DNA of 64,000 nucleotides from Xanthobacteraceae bacterium (GCA_029239875.1 JARBUD010000022.1:1-64000), one strand, 5' to 3'. Counted from the stretch's first letter, positions 8,398 to 17,494 are shown. The notes: generated from the sequence alone by a model not told the origin. Translations and numbers: made by a program.

Positions 8398-9210
8398 ATG
8401 CGCGGGACAGGCAAGGCGGACGTCTTCGTGATGCTGGCTCACCCAGTGGGGCACGCGAAAAGTCCGGGTGTCTTCAACGAGATCTTCGAGCAGAAGGGCC
8501 TCGACAGCCTGATGGTGCCGATGAGCTGCAAGCCGGAGGATTTCGACACCTTCTGGGCCGGCCTCACCGCGGCCGAGAACGTGCGCGGCGTCATCGTCTC
8601 CGTGCCCTACAAGGCGGCGGTCTACCGCAAATGCGCCGCCGCGCACGACCGCGCCGCGCGGGTGCGGAGCGCCAATTCGGTCCGCCGGCAGGCCGACGGG
8701 ACCTGGTACGGCGACAATTTCGACGGCGTCGGCTTCATCGACGGCCTGAAAGCCGGCGGCCACGCCATCGCCGGCCGGCGCATCCTGCAGGTGGGGGCCG
8801 GCGGCGCGGGCGCCTCGCTCGCCTATTGCCTCGCGGAGGCCGGCGCCCAGGAGATCCGCCTCGCCGACATCGACGCCGACCGGGCCGAGAACCTCGCCGC
8901 ACTGGTCCGCAAGACCTTCCCGCAGTGCCGGATCGAGGTCGGCGCGGCCGATCCCTCCGGCATGGACATGGCGGTCAACGCCACCCCGTCCGGGCTGAAG
9001 GCCGGCGACCCGCTCCCCATGGACGTCGGCCGGCTGACGCCGGAGATGACGGTGGTGGACATCATCATGGAGCCGGCCGAGACGGCGCTGCTGCGCGCGG
9101 CGAAGGAGATCGGCTGCCGCATCCAGCCGGGCCGGCCGATGATGGACTTCCAGGTCCGCGGCATGTCCGAGTTCTTCGACATCGAGCGCCGGAGCCGCGG
9201 CAATGGCTGA
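8398..9210 (+). CDS. Shikimate/quinate dehydrogenase-like oxidoreductase (AroE paralogue)
   Basis: A 270-aa AroE-fold enzyme. The substrate domain includes VSVPYK (the catalytic Lys position) and GDNFDGVGF (catalytic Asp position); the nucleotide domain has ILQVGAGGAGASLAYCLAEA. The usual SxS shikimate-clamping pair is altered: the segment reads HPVGHAKSPGVFNE, so the first Ser is Ala and the usual His before Asn is Phe. Together with its catabolic setting, this suggests that it acts on something other than shikimate. GGAAGCAGACCG precedes the ATG. Its stop overlaps the next gene by eight bases, so the two are translationally coupled. Confidence 0.85.
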   Translation: MRGTGKADVFVMLAHPVGHAKSPGVFNEIFEQKGLDSLMVPMSCKPEDFDTFWAGLTAAENVRGVIVSVPYKAAVYRKCAAAHDRAARVRSANSVRRQADGTWYGDNFDGVGFIDGLKAGGHAIAGRRILQVGAGGAGASLAYCLAEAGAQEIRLADIDADRAENLAALVRKTFPQCRIEVGAADPSGMDMAVNATPSGLKAGDPLPMDVGRLTPEMTVVDIIMEPAETALLRAAKEIGCRIQPGRPMMDFQVRGMSEFFDIERRSRGNG

Positions 9211-10021
9211 GGCGGGGACGCACGCACGCACGGTCGTCGTCACCGGCGGCACCTCCGGGATCGGCCACGCCATCGCCCTGCGCTTCGCCGAGGACGGTAG
9301 CCGGGTCGCCGTCGCCGGACGCAGCGCGGAACGCGGCGGCGCGGTCGCCGCCGCCTGCATCGGCGCCGGCGCTCCCGATGCCCGCTTCTTCGAGACCGAC
9401 GTCGCCGACGCCGCCTCGGTCGAGGCTCTGGCGCAGGCGGTGGAGGCGGCGTTCGGCGTGCCGGACGTCGTCGTCAACTGCGCCGGCATCCTGCAGAGCG
9501 GCAAACATGTGCTCGACCAGGACCTCGACGAGGACGAGCGCATATGGCGGGTGAACTACCGCGGCACGCTGCTCGGCTGCCAGTCGTTCGGGCGGCGCCT
9601 GTCCGCCGCCGGGCGAGGGGCCATCCTCAATGTCGGCTCGCTCGCCTCCTTCGCGCCGCTGTCGCTGCCGGCCTACACGCCGGGCAAGCATGCGGTGCTG
9701 GCGCTGACGCAGATCCTCGCCGCCGAACTCGGGCCGCACGGCGTGCGGGTCAACGCGGTCGCGCCCGGCTACACGCTCTCCGACGGGCTGAAGGCCAAGA
9801 TCGCCAAGGGCGAGCGCAACCCGGAGGCCATCCAGGCGACGACGGCGCTGCGCCGCTTCGTCGAGCCGCGCGACGTGGCGGAAGCCGCGCTGTTCCTGTG
9901 CTCGGACCGCGCGGCCTCGATCACCGGGGTGACGCTGCCCGTCGACGCGGGATGGCTCATCCAGGCGCCCTATGCCCAGTACCTGCGGGGCAACCCGATC
10001 CGCCCCGCGTCCAATGTCTGA
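9203..10021 (+). CDS. SDR family oxidoreductase
   Basis: A 272-aa classical short-chain dehydrogenase. It has the cofactor motif TGGTSGIGHAIA near residue 14, a CAGI segment (NNAG equivalent) near 95, the catalytic Ser in VGSLASFAPLS, and YTPGK (YxxxK) near 160. The C-terminal part ends with TGVTLPVDAGWLIQ. It reduces or oxidises a hydroxyl/keto group with NAD(P). It starts inside the end of the AroE-like gene, and the RidA gene follows 13 bases later. In the pathway it is probably one of several steps handling hydroxy acid intermediates. Confidence 0.9.
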   Translation: MAEAGTHARTVVVTGGTSGIGHAIALRFAEDGSRVAVAGRSAERGGAVAAACIGAGAPDARFFETDVADAASVEALAQAVEAAFGVPDVVVNCAGILQSGKHVLDQDLDEDERIWRVNYRGTLLGCQSFGRRLSAAGRGAILNVGSLASFAPLSLPAYTPGKHAVLALTQILAAELGPHGVRVNAVAPGYTLSDGLKAKIAKGERNPEAIQATTALRRFVEPRDVAEAALFLCSDRAASITGVTLPVDAGWLIQAPYAQYLRGNPIRPASNV

Positions 10022-10034
10022 AAGGCCGAGACAC

Positions 10035-10382
10035 GTGACCGACATCCAGCGCTTCGACTTCGACACCCGCATCCACCACGGCGTGATCCATAACGGCACG
10101 CTCTACCTGACCGGGCAGGTGGCGACGCCCGGCCGCTCCGCCGCCGAGCAGATGCGCGAGGTGCTCGGCAAGATCGACGCGCTGCTGGCCAGGGCCGGCA
10201 CCGACAAGACGCGCATCCTGCACGTGCAGATGTGGCTCGACGACGTGCGCGACTTCGACGAGGTGAACACCGTCTGGGACGCCTGGATGCCCAGGGAGCA
10301 CGCCCCCGCGCGCTCCTCCGGCGAGGGCCGTATGGCCAAGCCGGGCATGCTGGTGGAACTGATCGTGACGGCGGCGGTGTGA
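10035..10382 (+). CDS. RidA family protein (enamine/imine deaminase)
   Basis: A 115-aa YjgF/YER057c/UK114 protein that starts at GTG 10035, just after AAAGGCCGAG. The core segments are NGTLYLTGQVATPG, LARAGTDKTRILHVQMWLDD and WDAWMPREHAPARSSGEGRM, followed by VELIVTA. The Arg in GEGRM falls where several Rid subfamilies place the residue that binds the substrate carboxylate. RidA proteins hydrolyse reactive imines/enamines formed by flavin amine oxidases or PLP enzymes. Location in the locus that also encodes a DAO-type dehydrogenase and an aminotransferase fits that role. Confidence 0.9.
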   Translation: MTDIQRFDFDTRIHHGVIHNGTLYLTGQVATPGRSAAEQMREVLGKIDALLARAGTDKTRILHVQMWLDDVRDFDEVNTVWDAWMPREHAPARSSGEGRMAKPGMLVELIVTAAV

Positions 10383-10492
10383 AGGGGCGGTGTGACGGGG
10401 CGGTGTGACGAGGCTTGCCGATCGGCGCATCTTCGTCCATCGGCGTTCTGGCAAGGGAACGTTCTGGCAAGGGAAGAGGAACGCGATAACGC
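10368..10492 (+). repeat. Cluster of short tandem duplications ahead of GntR
   Basis: Three runs of short direct repeats occupy the end of the RidA gene and its downstream gap. GGCGGTGTGA occurs three times at about 13-base spacing (10371-10410). CGTTCTGGCAAGGGAA is tandemly doubled at about 10444-10475. ACGCGAT is repeated at about 10481-10495, the second copy running into the GntR start. The last two lie in the leader that holds the ribosome binding site. They look like replication-slippage products. Confidence 0.75.
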
Positions 10493-10493
10493 G

Positions 10494-11282
10494 ATGACGA
10501 AGCGCAAGCCGCTCTCCACCGTGGTGGCCGACAGCCTTCGGGAGAAGATCAGCTCCGGGGAATTGCAGCCGGGCATCCAGCTCCCGACGGAGGCCGAGCT
10601 CGGCGCCCAGTACGACGTGAGCCGCACCGTGGTGCGCGAGGCGGTGGCGCGCCTGCGCTCGGAGGGCCTCGTCGTCCCCCATCAGGGGCGCGGCATGTTC
10701 GTCAACGAGGCGCCGGTGCCGCGCACCTTCTCCATTCCCGACGAGGCGCTGCGGACCCTGCCGGAGACCATCGCGCTGCTGGAGCTGCGGCTCAGCGTCG
10801 AGGTGGAGGCGGCGGGCCTGTGCGCCGAGCGCCGGACGGAGGCGGAAGCGAGCGACATCCGGGCGCTGATGGAGCAGGTCGACGCGCGGCACGACGACCC
10901 TTCCGCCATCCAGATCCACTACGACTACGACTTCCACCTCGCCGTCGCCAAGGCGACGCGCAACGAGTTCATCTACGCCTTCCTGACCTATCTGCGTCCG
11001 ATCATCGTGCCGCGCTTCCAGCTCGGCCACGTCGTGGCGACGGACGTCAAGGAGGTCTATTACGCGCGCATCCACGCCGAGCATCGCGCGATCGTCGACG
11101 CCATCGGCAAGCAGGACGGGCGCGCCGCCCGGCGCGCCATGCGCGCCCATCTCGCCAACAGCCTCGAACGGGTCCGCGCGCTCGCCCTCGCCGCCGGCAT
11201 CGACGCCACCGATGTCGACCAGCAGGCGGCGGCCGCCGCGCTTTTCGCCGCGCTGAAGGGTGCCCCGCGCACGGAGAGGTGA
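10494..11282 (+). CDS. GntR/FadR-subfamily transcriptional regulator
   Basis: A 262-aa regulator. The N-terminal winged helix (residues 10-75) contains SLREKISSGELQPGIQLPTE and YDVSRTVVREAVARLRSEGL; the C-terminal FCD domain has metal-binding-type residues in YDYDFHLAVAKATRNEFIY (Asp and His) and later YARIHAEHRAIVDAI. FCD regulators release DNA on binding an organic or amino acid. The start is set by GGGAAGAGG about nine bases upstream. It lies within the catabolic locus; the inverted repeat at 8255-8275 is the best candidate site. Local slippage repeats in its leader could alter its own translation. Confidence 0.9.
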   Translation: MTKRKPLSTVVADSLREKISSGELQPGIQLPTEAELGAQYDVSRTVVREAVARLRSEGLVVPHQGRGMFVNEAPVPRTFSIPDEALRTLPETIALLELRLSVEVEAAGLCAERRTEAEASDIRALMEQVDARHDDPSAIQIHYDYDFHLAVAKATRNEFIYAFLTYLRPIIVPRFQLGHVVATDVKEVYYARIHAEHRAIVDAIGKQDGRAARRAMRAHLANSLERVRALALAAGIDATDVDQQAAAAALFAALKGAPRTER

Positions 11283-11553
11283 AACCGCCTCCGCACGGCC
11301 GGCGAGGGCGACCAGAGCGAAAGCCAGAATTTTTCCGGCTCCCGGCAAGTCGCGGATGAATCACGCGTTACCGCCGGCGCGACCCCAAGCGCTGACAGGC
11401 CTTCCCCGGTTCCGGCGCGGGCGGCGGGGGGCGCGACCGATCCCGGCCGCGTGATGGACAGGAAAGCTTATCTTTCGAATTTCCACGGTTTTCTTGGTTT
11501 GCCCGCGCTCCTGAACGTCACACACTCGCCTCACAACAACCGGGAAAGCCGAC

Positions 11554-12267
11554 GTGACAACAGCCTTCATCACGGGTGCGACGAGCGGCATCGGGCGCGC
11601 CATGGCGGTGGCGCTGAGCGACGCCGGCTATGAGGTCTTCGCCGTCGGCCGCAGCAAGGCGGCGCTCGAGGCGCTGCGCTCGGAGCGGGCCGGCATCACG
11701 CCGATCGCGGTCGACGTGACCGACCGCGAGGCCATCGAGGCGGTCGTCAACGGGCTGCACATCGACGTGCTGATCAACAATGCCGGGATAATGCCGCCGC
11801 TCGGCAATTTCGCCGACATGAACCTCGCGGACATCGACGCCGCCCTGGAGGTCAATCTCAGCGCCGCCATCCTGCTCACCCGGCTGGTCGTGCCGCAGAT
11901 GCGCGAACGCGAATCCGGGCACATCGTCTTCACCGGCTCCTCGGCGGCCCACGCGGCCTTCCCCAACGTCGCGGTCTATTCGGCGACCAAGGCCGCCATC
12001 GCCGGCTTCTCCGCCGCCCTGCGCGCCGATCTCTCGCCCTTCGGCATCCGCGTGACCGAGATCGTGCCCGGCCGCGTCGAGACGCAGCTCTACAGGGACA
12101 TCCTCGACGCCAAGGCGCGGGCGGCGATGTACGCCGGCAACGTGGCGGTGCAGCCCGAGGACGTCGCGAAGATGGTCGTCGCCCTGCTCGGCCTGCCTTC
12201 CTGGGCCGACGTGACCCGCTTCGACATCATGCCGACCCGCCCCACCACCCCAAGCGGCAGCAAGTAA
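11554..12267 (+). CDS. SDR family oxidoreductase
   Basis: A 237-aa classical SDR starting at GTG 11554 with GGGAAAG upstream. It shows [12 protein letters not shown] at residues 7-18, NNAGIMPPL near 76, the catalytic Ser in [12 protein letters not shown], and YSATK near 147. The C-terminus is close to the clavulanate-dehydrogenase/YdfG type ([11 protein letters not shown]), enzymes that often oxidise 3-hydroxy acids such as serine or 3-hydroxypropionate. It is preceded by 271 bases without a gene, including an AT-richer patch near 11460-11500 that could hold its promoter, and is followed 13 bases later by a second SDR. Confidence 0.88.
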   Translation: MTTAFITGATSGIGRAMAVALSDAGYEVFAVGRSKAALEALRSERAGITPIAVDVTDREAIEAVVNGLHIDVLINNAGIMPPLGNFADMNLADIDAALEVNLSAAILLTRLVVPQMRERESGHIVFTGSSAAHAAFPNVAVYSATKAAIAGFSAALRADLSPFGIRVTEIVPGRVETQLYRDILDAKARAAMYAGNVAVQPEDVAKMVVALLGLPSWADVTRFDIMPTRPTTPSGSK

Positions 12268-12280
12268 GGGTATCAAGACC

Positions 12281-13030
12281 ATGAAGGATCTTTCCGTGCT
12301 CATCGTCGGCGGCGGCTCGGGTCTCGGGGCGCTGCTCGCCCGCATGGCCGTCGAGAACGGGGCGGCCGGGATCGGGATCATCGACATCAACCGCGCCGCC
12401 GCCGAGGCCGCGCTGGAGCCGGCGCGCGCTAAGGGGCTGCCGACCGCCGCCGCCGAAGCCGACATCCAGGTCGGCCCGCAAGCCCACGCCGCCTTCGAGG
12501 CGGTGGCCGCCGAGCTCGGGCGCATCGACACGCTGATCAACTGTGCGGCGGTCTATCCGCGCCGCCCGATCCTCGAGATCACCGACGCCGAATGGGATGC
12601 CTCCAACGGCATCAACATCAAGGGCACCTACCACATGATGGTGGCCGCCATCCGGCACATGCAGCCGCAGGAGCCGAAGGACGAGGTTCGCGGCCGCATC
12701 GTCAACCTGACCTCGGTCGACGCCTTCAAGGCGCATCCGCAGAACGCCCATTACGCCGCCACCAAGGCGGCGGTCGTCAGCCTCACCCGCTCCTTCGCCC
12801 ACCACGTCGCCAAGGACGGCATCCTGGTGAACTCGGTCGCGCCGGCCGGCATGGCGACCGAGCGCGCCCGCCAGCTCGGCTTCCTCGAGGAACTCGCCAA
12901 GGCGAGCCCGCTCGGCCGCGGCGCGCAGCCCATCGAGATCGCCGAATGGGTGCTGATGACCGGCGGGCCGAAGAACACCTACATGACCGGCGAAAACGTC
13001 ATCGTTTCCGGCGGATACATCTACGCGTGA
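12281..13030 (+). CDS. SDR family oxidoreductase
   Basis: A 249-aa SDR. The cofactor motif is [11 protein letters not shown] near residue 10, a Cys-containing [10 protein letters not shown] replaces NNAG near 87, the catalytic Ser is in [11 protein letters not shown], and YAATK follows near 157. Family function is NAD(P)-linked oxidation or reduction of an alcohol/ketone. Its nucleotide motif follows a strand ([11 protein letters not shown]) with Val rather than the usual Thr before Gly. It is tightly spaced after the previous SDR and separated from the LysR gene by a GC-rich hairpin. Confidence 0.88.
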   Translation: MKDLSVLIVGGGSGLGALLARMAVENGAAGIGIIDINRAAAEAALEPARAKGLPTAAAEADIQVGPQAHAAFEAVAAELGRIDTLINCAAVYPRRPILEITDAEWDASNGINIKGTYHMMVAAIRHMQPQEPKDEVRGRIVNLTSVDAFKAHPQNAHYAATKAAVVSLTRSFAHHVAKDGILVNSVAPAGMATERARQLGFLEELAKASPLGRGAQPIEIAEWVLMTGGPKNTYMTGENVIVSGGYIYA

Positions 13031-13039
13031 CGTCCGGCG

Positions 13040-13060
13040 CCGGCCGCCTTGCGCGGCCGG
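13040..13060 (+). terminator. GC-rich stem-loop after SDR pair
   Basis: CCGGCCGC (13040-13047) and GCGGCCGG (13053-13060) form a perfect 8-bp stem with a 5-base loop, ten bases after the SDR stop. No T-run follows, so it may attenuate or stabilise rather than fully terminate. Confidence 0.45.
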
Positions 13061-13111
13061 TCCGAGCGGAGGCCGATCGAGGGAGTTCCCAACCGAGGGG
13101 TGGAAGAGAGA

Positions 13112-14062
13112 ATGACCGGGAAGCTGCGTCTTCCGCCGCTGAATGCCTTGCGGGTCTTCCACGCGGTGGCGCGGCACAAGAGCTTTCGCCACGCGGCCGA
13201 CGAGCTGCTCGTCACCCCGCAGGCCGTCGGCCAGCAGATCAAGCTCCTGGAAGACACGCTCCAGGTGACGCTGTTCGAGCGCAAGGGCCGCTCGATCGAA
13301 CTGACGGAGTCCGCGATCCTGCTGTCGCACTACGTCAACGCCGGCTTCGAGGAATTCGCGGAAGGCGTGCGGCGCGTCACCAAGTCCAACTACCGGGACC
13401 GCATCAACCTCAATGCGAGCCCGTATTTCGCCACGCACTACCTGCTGCCGCGCCTCTCGCTGTTCCGGGAGATCCTGCCCGGCGCCGACCTTCGCCTGAC
13501 CACCATGGTCGACCTGCCGGACTTCGGCCGCGACGACATCGACATGGCGGTGCAGTGGGGATACGGCGGCTGGTCCGACTACGAGACGACGCTGCTGGTG
13601 CCGGACCCAAAGATCATCTGCTGCACCGCCGCGATCGGCGCGCAGATCCGGCTGGCGCAGGACATCACGCGCTTCACCCTGCTCGACACCGTCAAGTCGA
13701 AGCGCCTGTGGCCGGACATCCTGCGCCATCTCGGCGTCGAGCTGACCGAAGGCGACCGGAGCATCGGCTTCGACGACGCCGCCACCATGCGGCGCGCGGC
13801 GCTGCAGGGGATCGGGGTGGGGCTGGTCTCGGTGATCGACGCCGAGGAGGACCTGCGCTCGGGCGCCCTCGTCGCGCCGCTCGGCCGCGACGCGCTCGCC
13901 GGCATGCGGCCGGAGGAGGTGCCCGGCTTCTACCTCATCCTGCCCAAGGGCCACCTGCGCGTGAAGGCCGTGGCGGCGCTGCACCGCTGGCTGAGCCAGC
14001 AGGACTGGAGCAGCGACCTCAAGGTCTCGCCGCTGCCGCAGCCGACCCAACTGTCGGACTGA
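13112..14062 (+). CDS. LysR-family regulator (GcvA-like)
   Basis: A 316-aa LysR protein. The N-terminal winged helix (residues 8-65) reads LNALRVFHAVARHKSFRHAA and then VTPQAVGQQIKLLEDTL; the remainder is a two-lobed effector domain of the GcvA group (MVDLPDFGRDDIDMAVQWGYG). The start at 13112 has GGAAGAGAG just upstream. It sits directly before a polar amino-acid ABC operon on the same strand; the palindrome at 14087-14105 between them is a candidate binding site. Regulation of that importer is likely but inferred from position. Confidence 0.88.
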   Translation: MTGKLRLPPLNALRVFHAVARHKSFRHAADELLVTPQAVGQQIKLLEDTLQVTLFERKGRSIELTESAILLSHYVNAGFEEFAEGVRRVTKSNYRDRINLNASPYFATHYLLPRLSLFREILPGADLRLTTMVDLPDFGRDDIDMAVQWGYGGWSDYETTLLVPDPKIICCTAAIGAQIRLAQDITRFTLLDTVKSKRLWPDILRHLGVELTEGDRSIGFDDAATMRRAALQGIGVGLVSVIDAEEDLRSGALVAPLGRDALAGMRPEEVPGFYLILPKGHLRVKAVAALHRWLSQQDWSSDLKVSPLPQPTQLSD

Positions 14063-14086
14063 AGACCGCTTCGAGTTCCGGGCTCC

Positions 14087-14105
14087 TATCGCCCCAACAA
14101 CGATA
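14087..14105. promoter_or_regulatory. Candidate LysR site upstream of ABC operon
   Basis: TATCG (14087-14091) and CGATA (14101-14105) form an interrupted palindrome with nine bases between, 32 bases before the ABC substrate-binding gene start. Dyads of this kind are typical LysR contacts. The assignment to the adjacent regulator is inference. Confidence 0.4.
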
Positions 14106-14137
14106 AAACCCAGCAACCTCAAGAGTGGACAACGGAC

Positions 14138-15175
14138 ATGCAACTTCTGAAATGGGGGGCGACCGCCGCCCTGGCGCTCGGTCTCTTCCAGCTCTCCGCG
14201 CCGGCGCAGGCCGCCGGCGGCAAGACCCTCGAAGCCGTCAAGGCGCGCGGCGTGCTCAACTGTCCCGGCCATGACGGCTCCTATCTCGGCTTCGCGGAAG
14301 TCGACGACAAGGGCAACTGGAAGGGGATGGACATCGACCTGTGCCGGGCCGTCGCGACGGCGGTGCTGGGCGACCCGTCCAAGGTGAAGATCGTGCCGAT
14401 CAGTTGGGCCCAGCGCTGGCCCTCGCTGCAGTCCGGCGACATCGACATCATCATCAAGGCCTCGGGCGGCACGCTGAGCCGCGACACCGAGCTCGGCCTG
14501 CAGTTCTCCAACTCCTACTATCTCGGCACCACCAAGGTGATGGCCCACAAGGAGCTGAACCTGAACTCGCTGAAGGACGCGGACGGCGGCAGCATCTGCA
14601 TCCCGGCCGGCACCTCGCAGGAGCAGCAGGTCGCCGCCTACGCGCAGAAGCTCGGCATCAAGCTGCAGCCGGTCGTCATCGAGAAGACCGAGGAGCTGGA
14701 GCAGGCCTATTTCTCCAAGCGCTGCGACCTCTACACCCAGTGGGGCCCCGTGCTCGCCATCGCCCGCGTCGCCAAGGGCAAGGTCGAGGACCATGTGATC
14801 CTGCCGGACGTGCTCGCCGTGGAGCCGGAAGTCATGATCGTCCGCCAGGGCGACGACAACTGGGTGGACGTCGCCAACTGGACGCTGAGCGCGCTGCTCT
14901 TCGCCGAGCAGGAGGGCATCACCTCCAAGAACGTCGACGAGCTCCGCGCCAAGCCGACCTCGCCGCAGGTCGCCAAGTTCCTCGGCGCCACGCCGGGCGT
15001 GGGCAAGGGCCTCGGCCTGTCGGACGACTGGGCCTACAACGTGATCAAGAAGGTCGGGAACTACTCCGAGATCTTCGACAACGATCTCGGCAAGAACTCG
15101 CCCTACAAGATGGATCGCGAGCTGACCAACCTCTGGAACAATGGCGGCGTCCTGTTCCCGATGGTCATCGACTGA
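14138..15175 (+). CDS. Polar amino-acid ABC transporter substrate-binding protein (AapJ-like)
   Basis: A 345-aa periplasmic binding protein. It has a Sec signal peptide (MQLLKWGATAALALGLFQLS, cleavage after APAQA) and the family-3 opening KTLEAVKARGVLNCPGHDGS. Further landmarks are GMDIDLCRAVATAVLGD and TQWGPVLAIARVAKG. Length and sequence match the AapJ/BztA subgroup (about 340 aa), which binds general L-amino acids, rather than the 250-aa HisJ group. It is followed by a hairpin and then two permeases and an ATPase, a full importer. The actual ligand in this locus may be a modified amino acid. Confidence 0.92.
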   Translation: MQLLKWGATAALALGLFQLSAPAQAAGGKTLEAVKARGVLNCPGHDGSYLGFAEVDDKGNWKGMDIDLCRAVATAVLGDPSKVKIVPISWAQRWPSLQSGDIDIIIKASGGTLSRDTELGLQFSNSYYLGTTKVMAHKELNLNSLKDADGGSICIPAGTSQEQQVAAYAQKLGIKLQPVVIEKTEELEQAYFSKRCDLYTQWGPVLAIARVAKGKVEDHVILPDVLAVEPEVMIVRQGDDNWVDVANWTLSALLFAEQEGITSKNVDELRAKPTSPQVAKFLGATPGVGKGLGLSDDWAYNVIKKVGNYSEIFDNDLGKNSPYKMDRELTNLWNNGGVLFPMVID

Positions 15176-15186
15176 AGACCCTCCGG

Positions 15187-15212
15187 CTCCTCCCGGCGCA
15201 GGCCGGGCGGAG
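15187..15212 (+). terminator. Hairpin after substrate-binding gene
   Basis: CTCCTCCCGGC (15187-15197) pairs with GCCGGGCGGAG (15202-15212), an 11-bp stem with one mismatch and a 4-base loop, just after the binding-protein stop. No T-run follows. Such hairpins commonly protect the upstream mRNA so that binding protein outnumbers the permeases. Confidence 0.6.
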
Positions 15213-15242
15213 TCCCGTCCGTTTCCGCAAGAAGGTTGGTCG

Positions 15243-16406
15243 ATGGGAAGCCTGCTGAGAAATCAGAAGGCCCGCAACGCATTGTTGCAGGCCGTCTTTG
15301 TCGGCGCGCTGGGCTCGCTGGTGATCGCCGGCGCCCTGATCGCGCGGCAGAACATGGCGGCGCAGGGCATCACCTCGGGATTCGACTTCCTCTTCAAGCC
15401 GACCGGTTGGGAAGTGACGTTCTCGCTGCTGCCGGCCAAGCCCACCGATCCCTACTGGTGGTACTTCCTGATCGGCATCATCAACACGCTGTTCCTCGGC
15501 GCCTTCGGCCTGGTGACGGCGACGCTCGTGGGAACCGTCGTCGGCCTGGCGCGCACCTCCTCCAACGATCTGGCGCGCCTGCTCGGGCGCTCCTATGTCG
15601 ACGTCTTCCGCAACATCCCGCTGATCCTGCAGGTCTTCTTCTGGAACGCGCTCATCACCAACCTGCCGCCGCCGCGCGAGGCGCATGAGGCGTGGGGCTT
15701 CGCGCTGACCAGCCGCGGCCTCTACGTTCCTATCCTCAACGTCCACGGCCTCGCCTTCGCCGGCGCGACGCTGGCGCTGCTCGCCGCCATCGTCCTGCCG
15801 ATCTGGCTGGGGCGCACCACGCGCCTCGACAGCCGTCCCGAGCAGCGCCGCCCCGCGCAGCTCGGGACGGCCGTCCTCGCGCTCGCCGGCGCGGTGCTGA
15901 TCCTGTTCCTCGGCCGCCTGCCCGACACCTCGCTGATGAGCGTGCCGGCCCTCCGGGGGCTCAATCTGCAGGGCGGGCTTCGCGTGCCGCCGGAATTCAC
16001 CGCGCTGGTGGTGGCGATCGCCGTCTATGGCGGCTCCTACATCGCCGAGATCGTGCGCGGCGGCTTCAAGGCGGTCGGCAAGGGGCAGGTGGAGGCGGCG
16101 AATTCGCTGGGCCTCACGCCCTGGCAGGTGTTCTCCTGCGTGCGCCTGCCGCTGGCGCTGCGGGCGATGCTGCCGATCCTCGCCAACCAGTATGTGTGGC
16201 TGATGAAGGCCACCACGCTCGGCATCGCCGTCGGTTTCGCCGACTTCTTCATGATCGTCGCCCTGACGATCAACCATTCCGGCCAGACGCTCGAAGCTAT
16301 CGGCATCCTGATGGCTGGCTTCCTGATCATCAATCTCAGCCTGGCCGCGCTGTTCAACCGCATCAACAAGGCGATCGCCCTCAAGGGCAGTCAGCTGAGG
16401 GGGTAG
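15243..16406 (+). CDS. Amino-acid ABC transporter permease (AapQ-like)
   Basis: A 387-aa inner-membrane permease with about eight hydrophobic segments. It has the long periplasmic loop typical of AapQ/BztB between the first helices and the late core, and the EAA-loop motif near residue 270-290 (GQVEAANSLGLTPWQVFSCV). The family segment VTATLVGTVVGLARTSSNDL is near 95. It pairs with the next permease. The start at 15243 follows AAGAAGG. It ends three bases before the next gene. Confidence 0.92.
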   Translation: MGSLLRNQKARNALLQAVFVGALGSLVIAGALIARQNMAAQGITSGFDFLFKPTGWEVTFSLLPAKPTDPYWWYFLIGIINTLFLGAFGLVTATLVGTVVGLARTSSNDLARLLGRSYVDVFRNIPLILQVFFWNALITNLPPPREAHEAWGFALTSRGLYVPILNVHGLAFAGATLALLAAIVLPIWLGRTTRLDSRPEQRRPAQLGTAVLALAGAVLILFLGRLPDTSLMSVPALRGLNLQGGLRVPPEFTALVVAIAVYGGSYIAEIVRGGFKAVGKGQVEAANSLGLTPWQVFSCVRLPLALRAMLPILANQYVWLMKATTLGIAVGFADFFMIVALTINHSGQTLEAIGILMAGFLIINLSLAALFNRINKAIALKGSQLRG

Positions 16407-16409
16407 GAG

Positions 16410-17483
16410 ATGACCGATCTTGCTCCGCCCGCCCCGGGAATGCTCGAAGACCTGCGGCGCCGCTTCTTCGCCAGCCCGCTGCAGGCGCTGGTGTCGCTGC
16501 TCTCGCTCGGCCTGATCGCCCTTGTCGGGTGGAAGCTGCTGAACTGGGCGCTGCTCTCCGCCGTGTTCGACGCCAGCCAGGGTGCCGAAGCCTGCCACCG
16601 GGCGGCCGGCGCCTGCTGGTCGGTCATCGCCGCCCGCTGGCGCATCATCCTGTTCGGCCTCTATCCCTATGAGGAACAGTGGCGCTCGGCGCTGGCCTGC
16701 GTCGCGGTCGTGGCGATGACCGTGCTCTCCTGCATTCCCGCCTTCTGGACCGGCCGGCGCATCGCCGCCATCTGGCTGGCGGGAACGACGGTGTTCTACG
16801 TGCTGATGAAGGGCGGCGTGCTGGGCCTGTCCCATGTCGGTGAGGAATCCTGGGGCGGCCTCGCGCTGACCCTGTTCATCTTCGTCGCCACCTGCCTGAT
16901 CGGCTTCCCGCTGTCGATCGTCCTCGCCCTGCTCCGCCGCTCCGAGCTGCCGTGGATCTCGCGCACGACGGGCCTCATCATCGACGCGGTGCGCTCGCTG
17001 CCGCTGATCTCGATCCTGTTCACCTTCGCCATCGTGCTGCCCTTCGCGCTGCCGCACTGGCTCCAGGGCGACAAGCTCTACCGGGTGATCGTCGGCTCGG
17101 CGCTGTTCTTCGCCGCCTATCAGGCGGAGATCGTGCGCGGCGGCATGCAGGGCGTGGCGCACGGGCAGGGCGAAGCCGCCATGGCGCTCGGGCTGAGCTA
17201 CTGGCAGCGCGTCAGCCGGATCCTGCTGCCGCAGGCCATGCGCAACGCCTTGCCGGCGACGATCAACCAGTTCGTGATCTCCTTCAAGGAGACCTCGCTG
17301 GTGGTCATCGTCGGCTTCTTCGAGATCATCGCCTCCGGCAATGCGGCCTACGGCACCGGCGAATGGCGGTTCGCCTATGCCGAGGTCTACACCTTCATCG
17401 CCTTCATCTATTTCGTCTTCGTCTTCAGCCTGTCCCGTTACGGCGCCTTCCTCGAACGGCGCATGTCGGTCGGCGAACGGTAA
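16410..17483 (+). CDS. Amino-acid ABC transporter permease (AapM-like)
   Basis: A 357-aa permease of the AapM/BztC group, with an N-terminal soluble lead, about six to eight membrane helices and the EAA motif near residue 250-265 ([20 protein letters not shown]). A Cys-containing periplasmic segment ([11 protein letters not shown]) near 60-75 is seen in this subgroup. It forms the channel with the AapQ-like subunit and contacts the ATPase at the EAA loop. TAGGAG abuts its ATG. Confidence 0.92.
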   Translation: MTDLAPPAPGMLEDLRRRFFASPLQALVSLLSLGLIALVGWKLLNWALLSAVFDASQGAEACHRAAGACWSVIAARWRIILFGLYPYEEQWRSALACVAVVAMTVLSCIPAFWTGRRIAAIWLAGTTVFYVLMKGGVLGLSHVGEESWGGLALTLFIFVATCLIGFPLSIVLALLRRSELPWISRTTGLIIDAVRSLPLISILFTFAIVLPFALPHWLQGDKLYRVIVGSALFFAAYQAEIVRGGMQGVAHGQGEAAMALGLSYWQRVSRILLPQAMRNALPATINQFVISFKETSLVVIVGFFEIIASGNAAYGTGEWRFAYAEVYTFIAFIYFVFVFSLSRYGAFLERRMSVGER

Positions 17484-17494
17484 GGATGCGTCCC

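Noticed and set aside
12227-14794. 855-codon open frame on the minus strand
   Set aside because: It runs antisense through an SDR, a LysR and a binding-protein gene, all with clear family motifs; the composition (Gly/Arg/His-rich, no motifs) is that of GC-rich shadow frames.
15165-17162. 665-codon open frame on the minus strand
   Set aside because: It is antisense to two ABC permeases with intact EAA loops. Its Gln/Arg/Asp/His-rich product is an artefact of the hydrophobic codons on the other strand.
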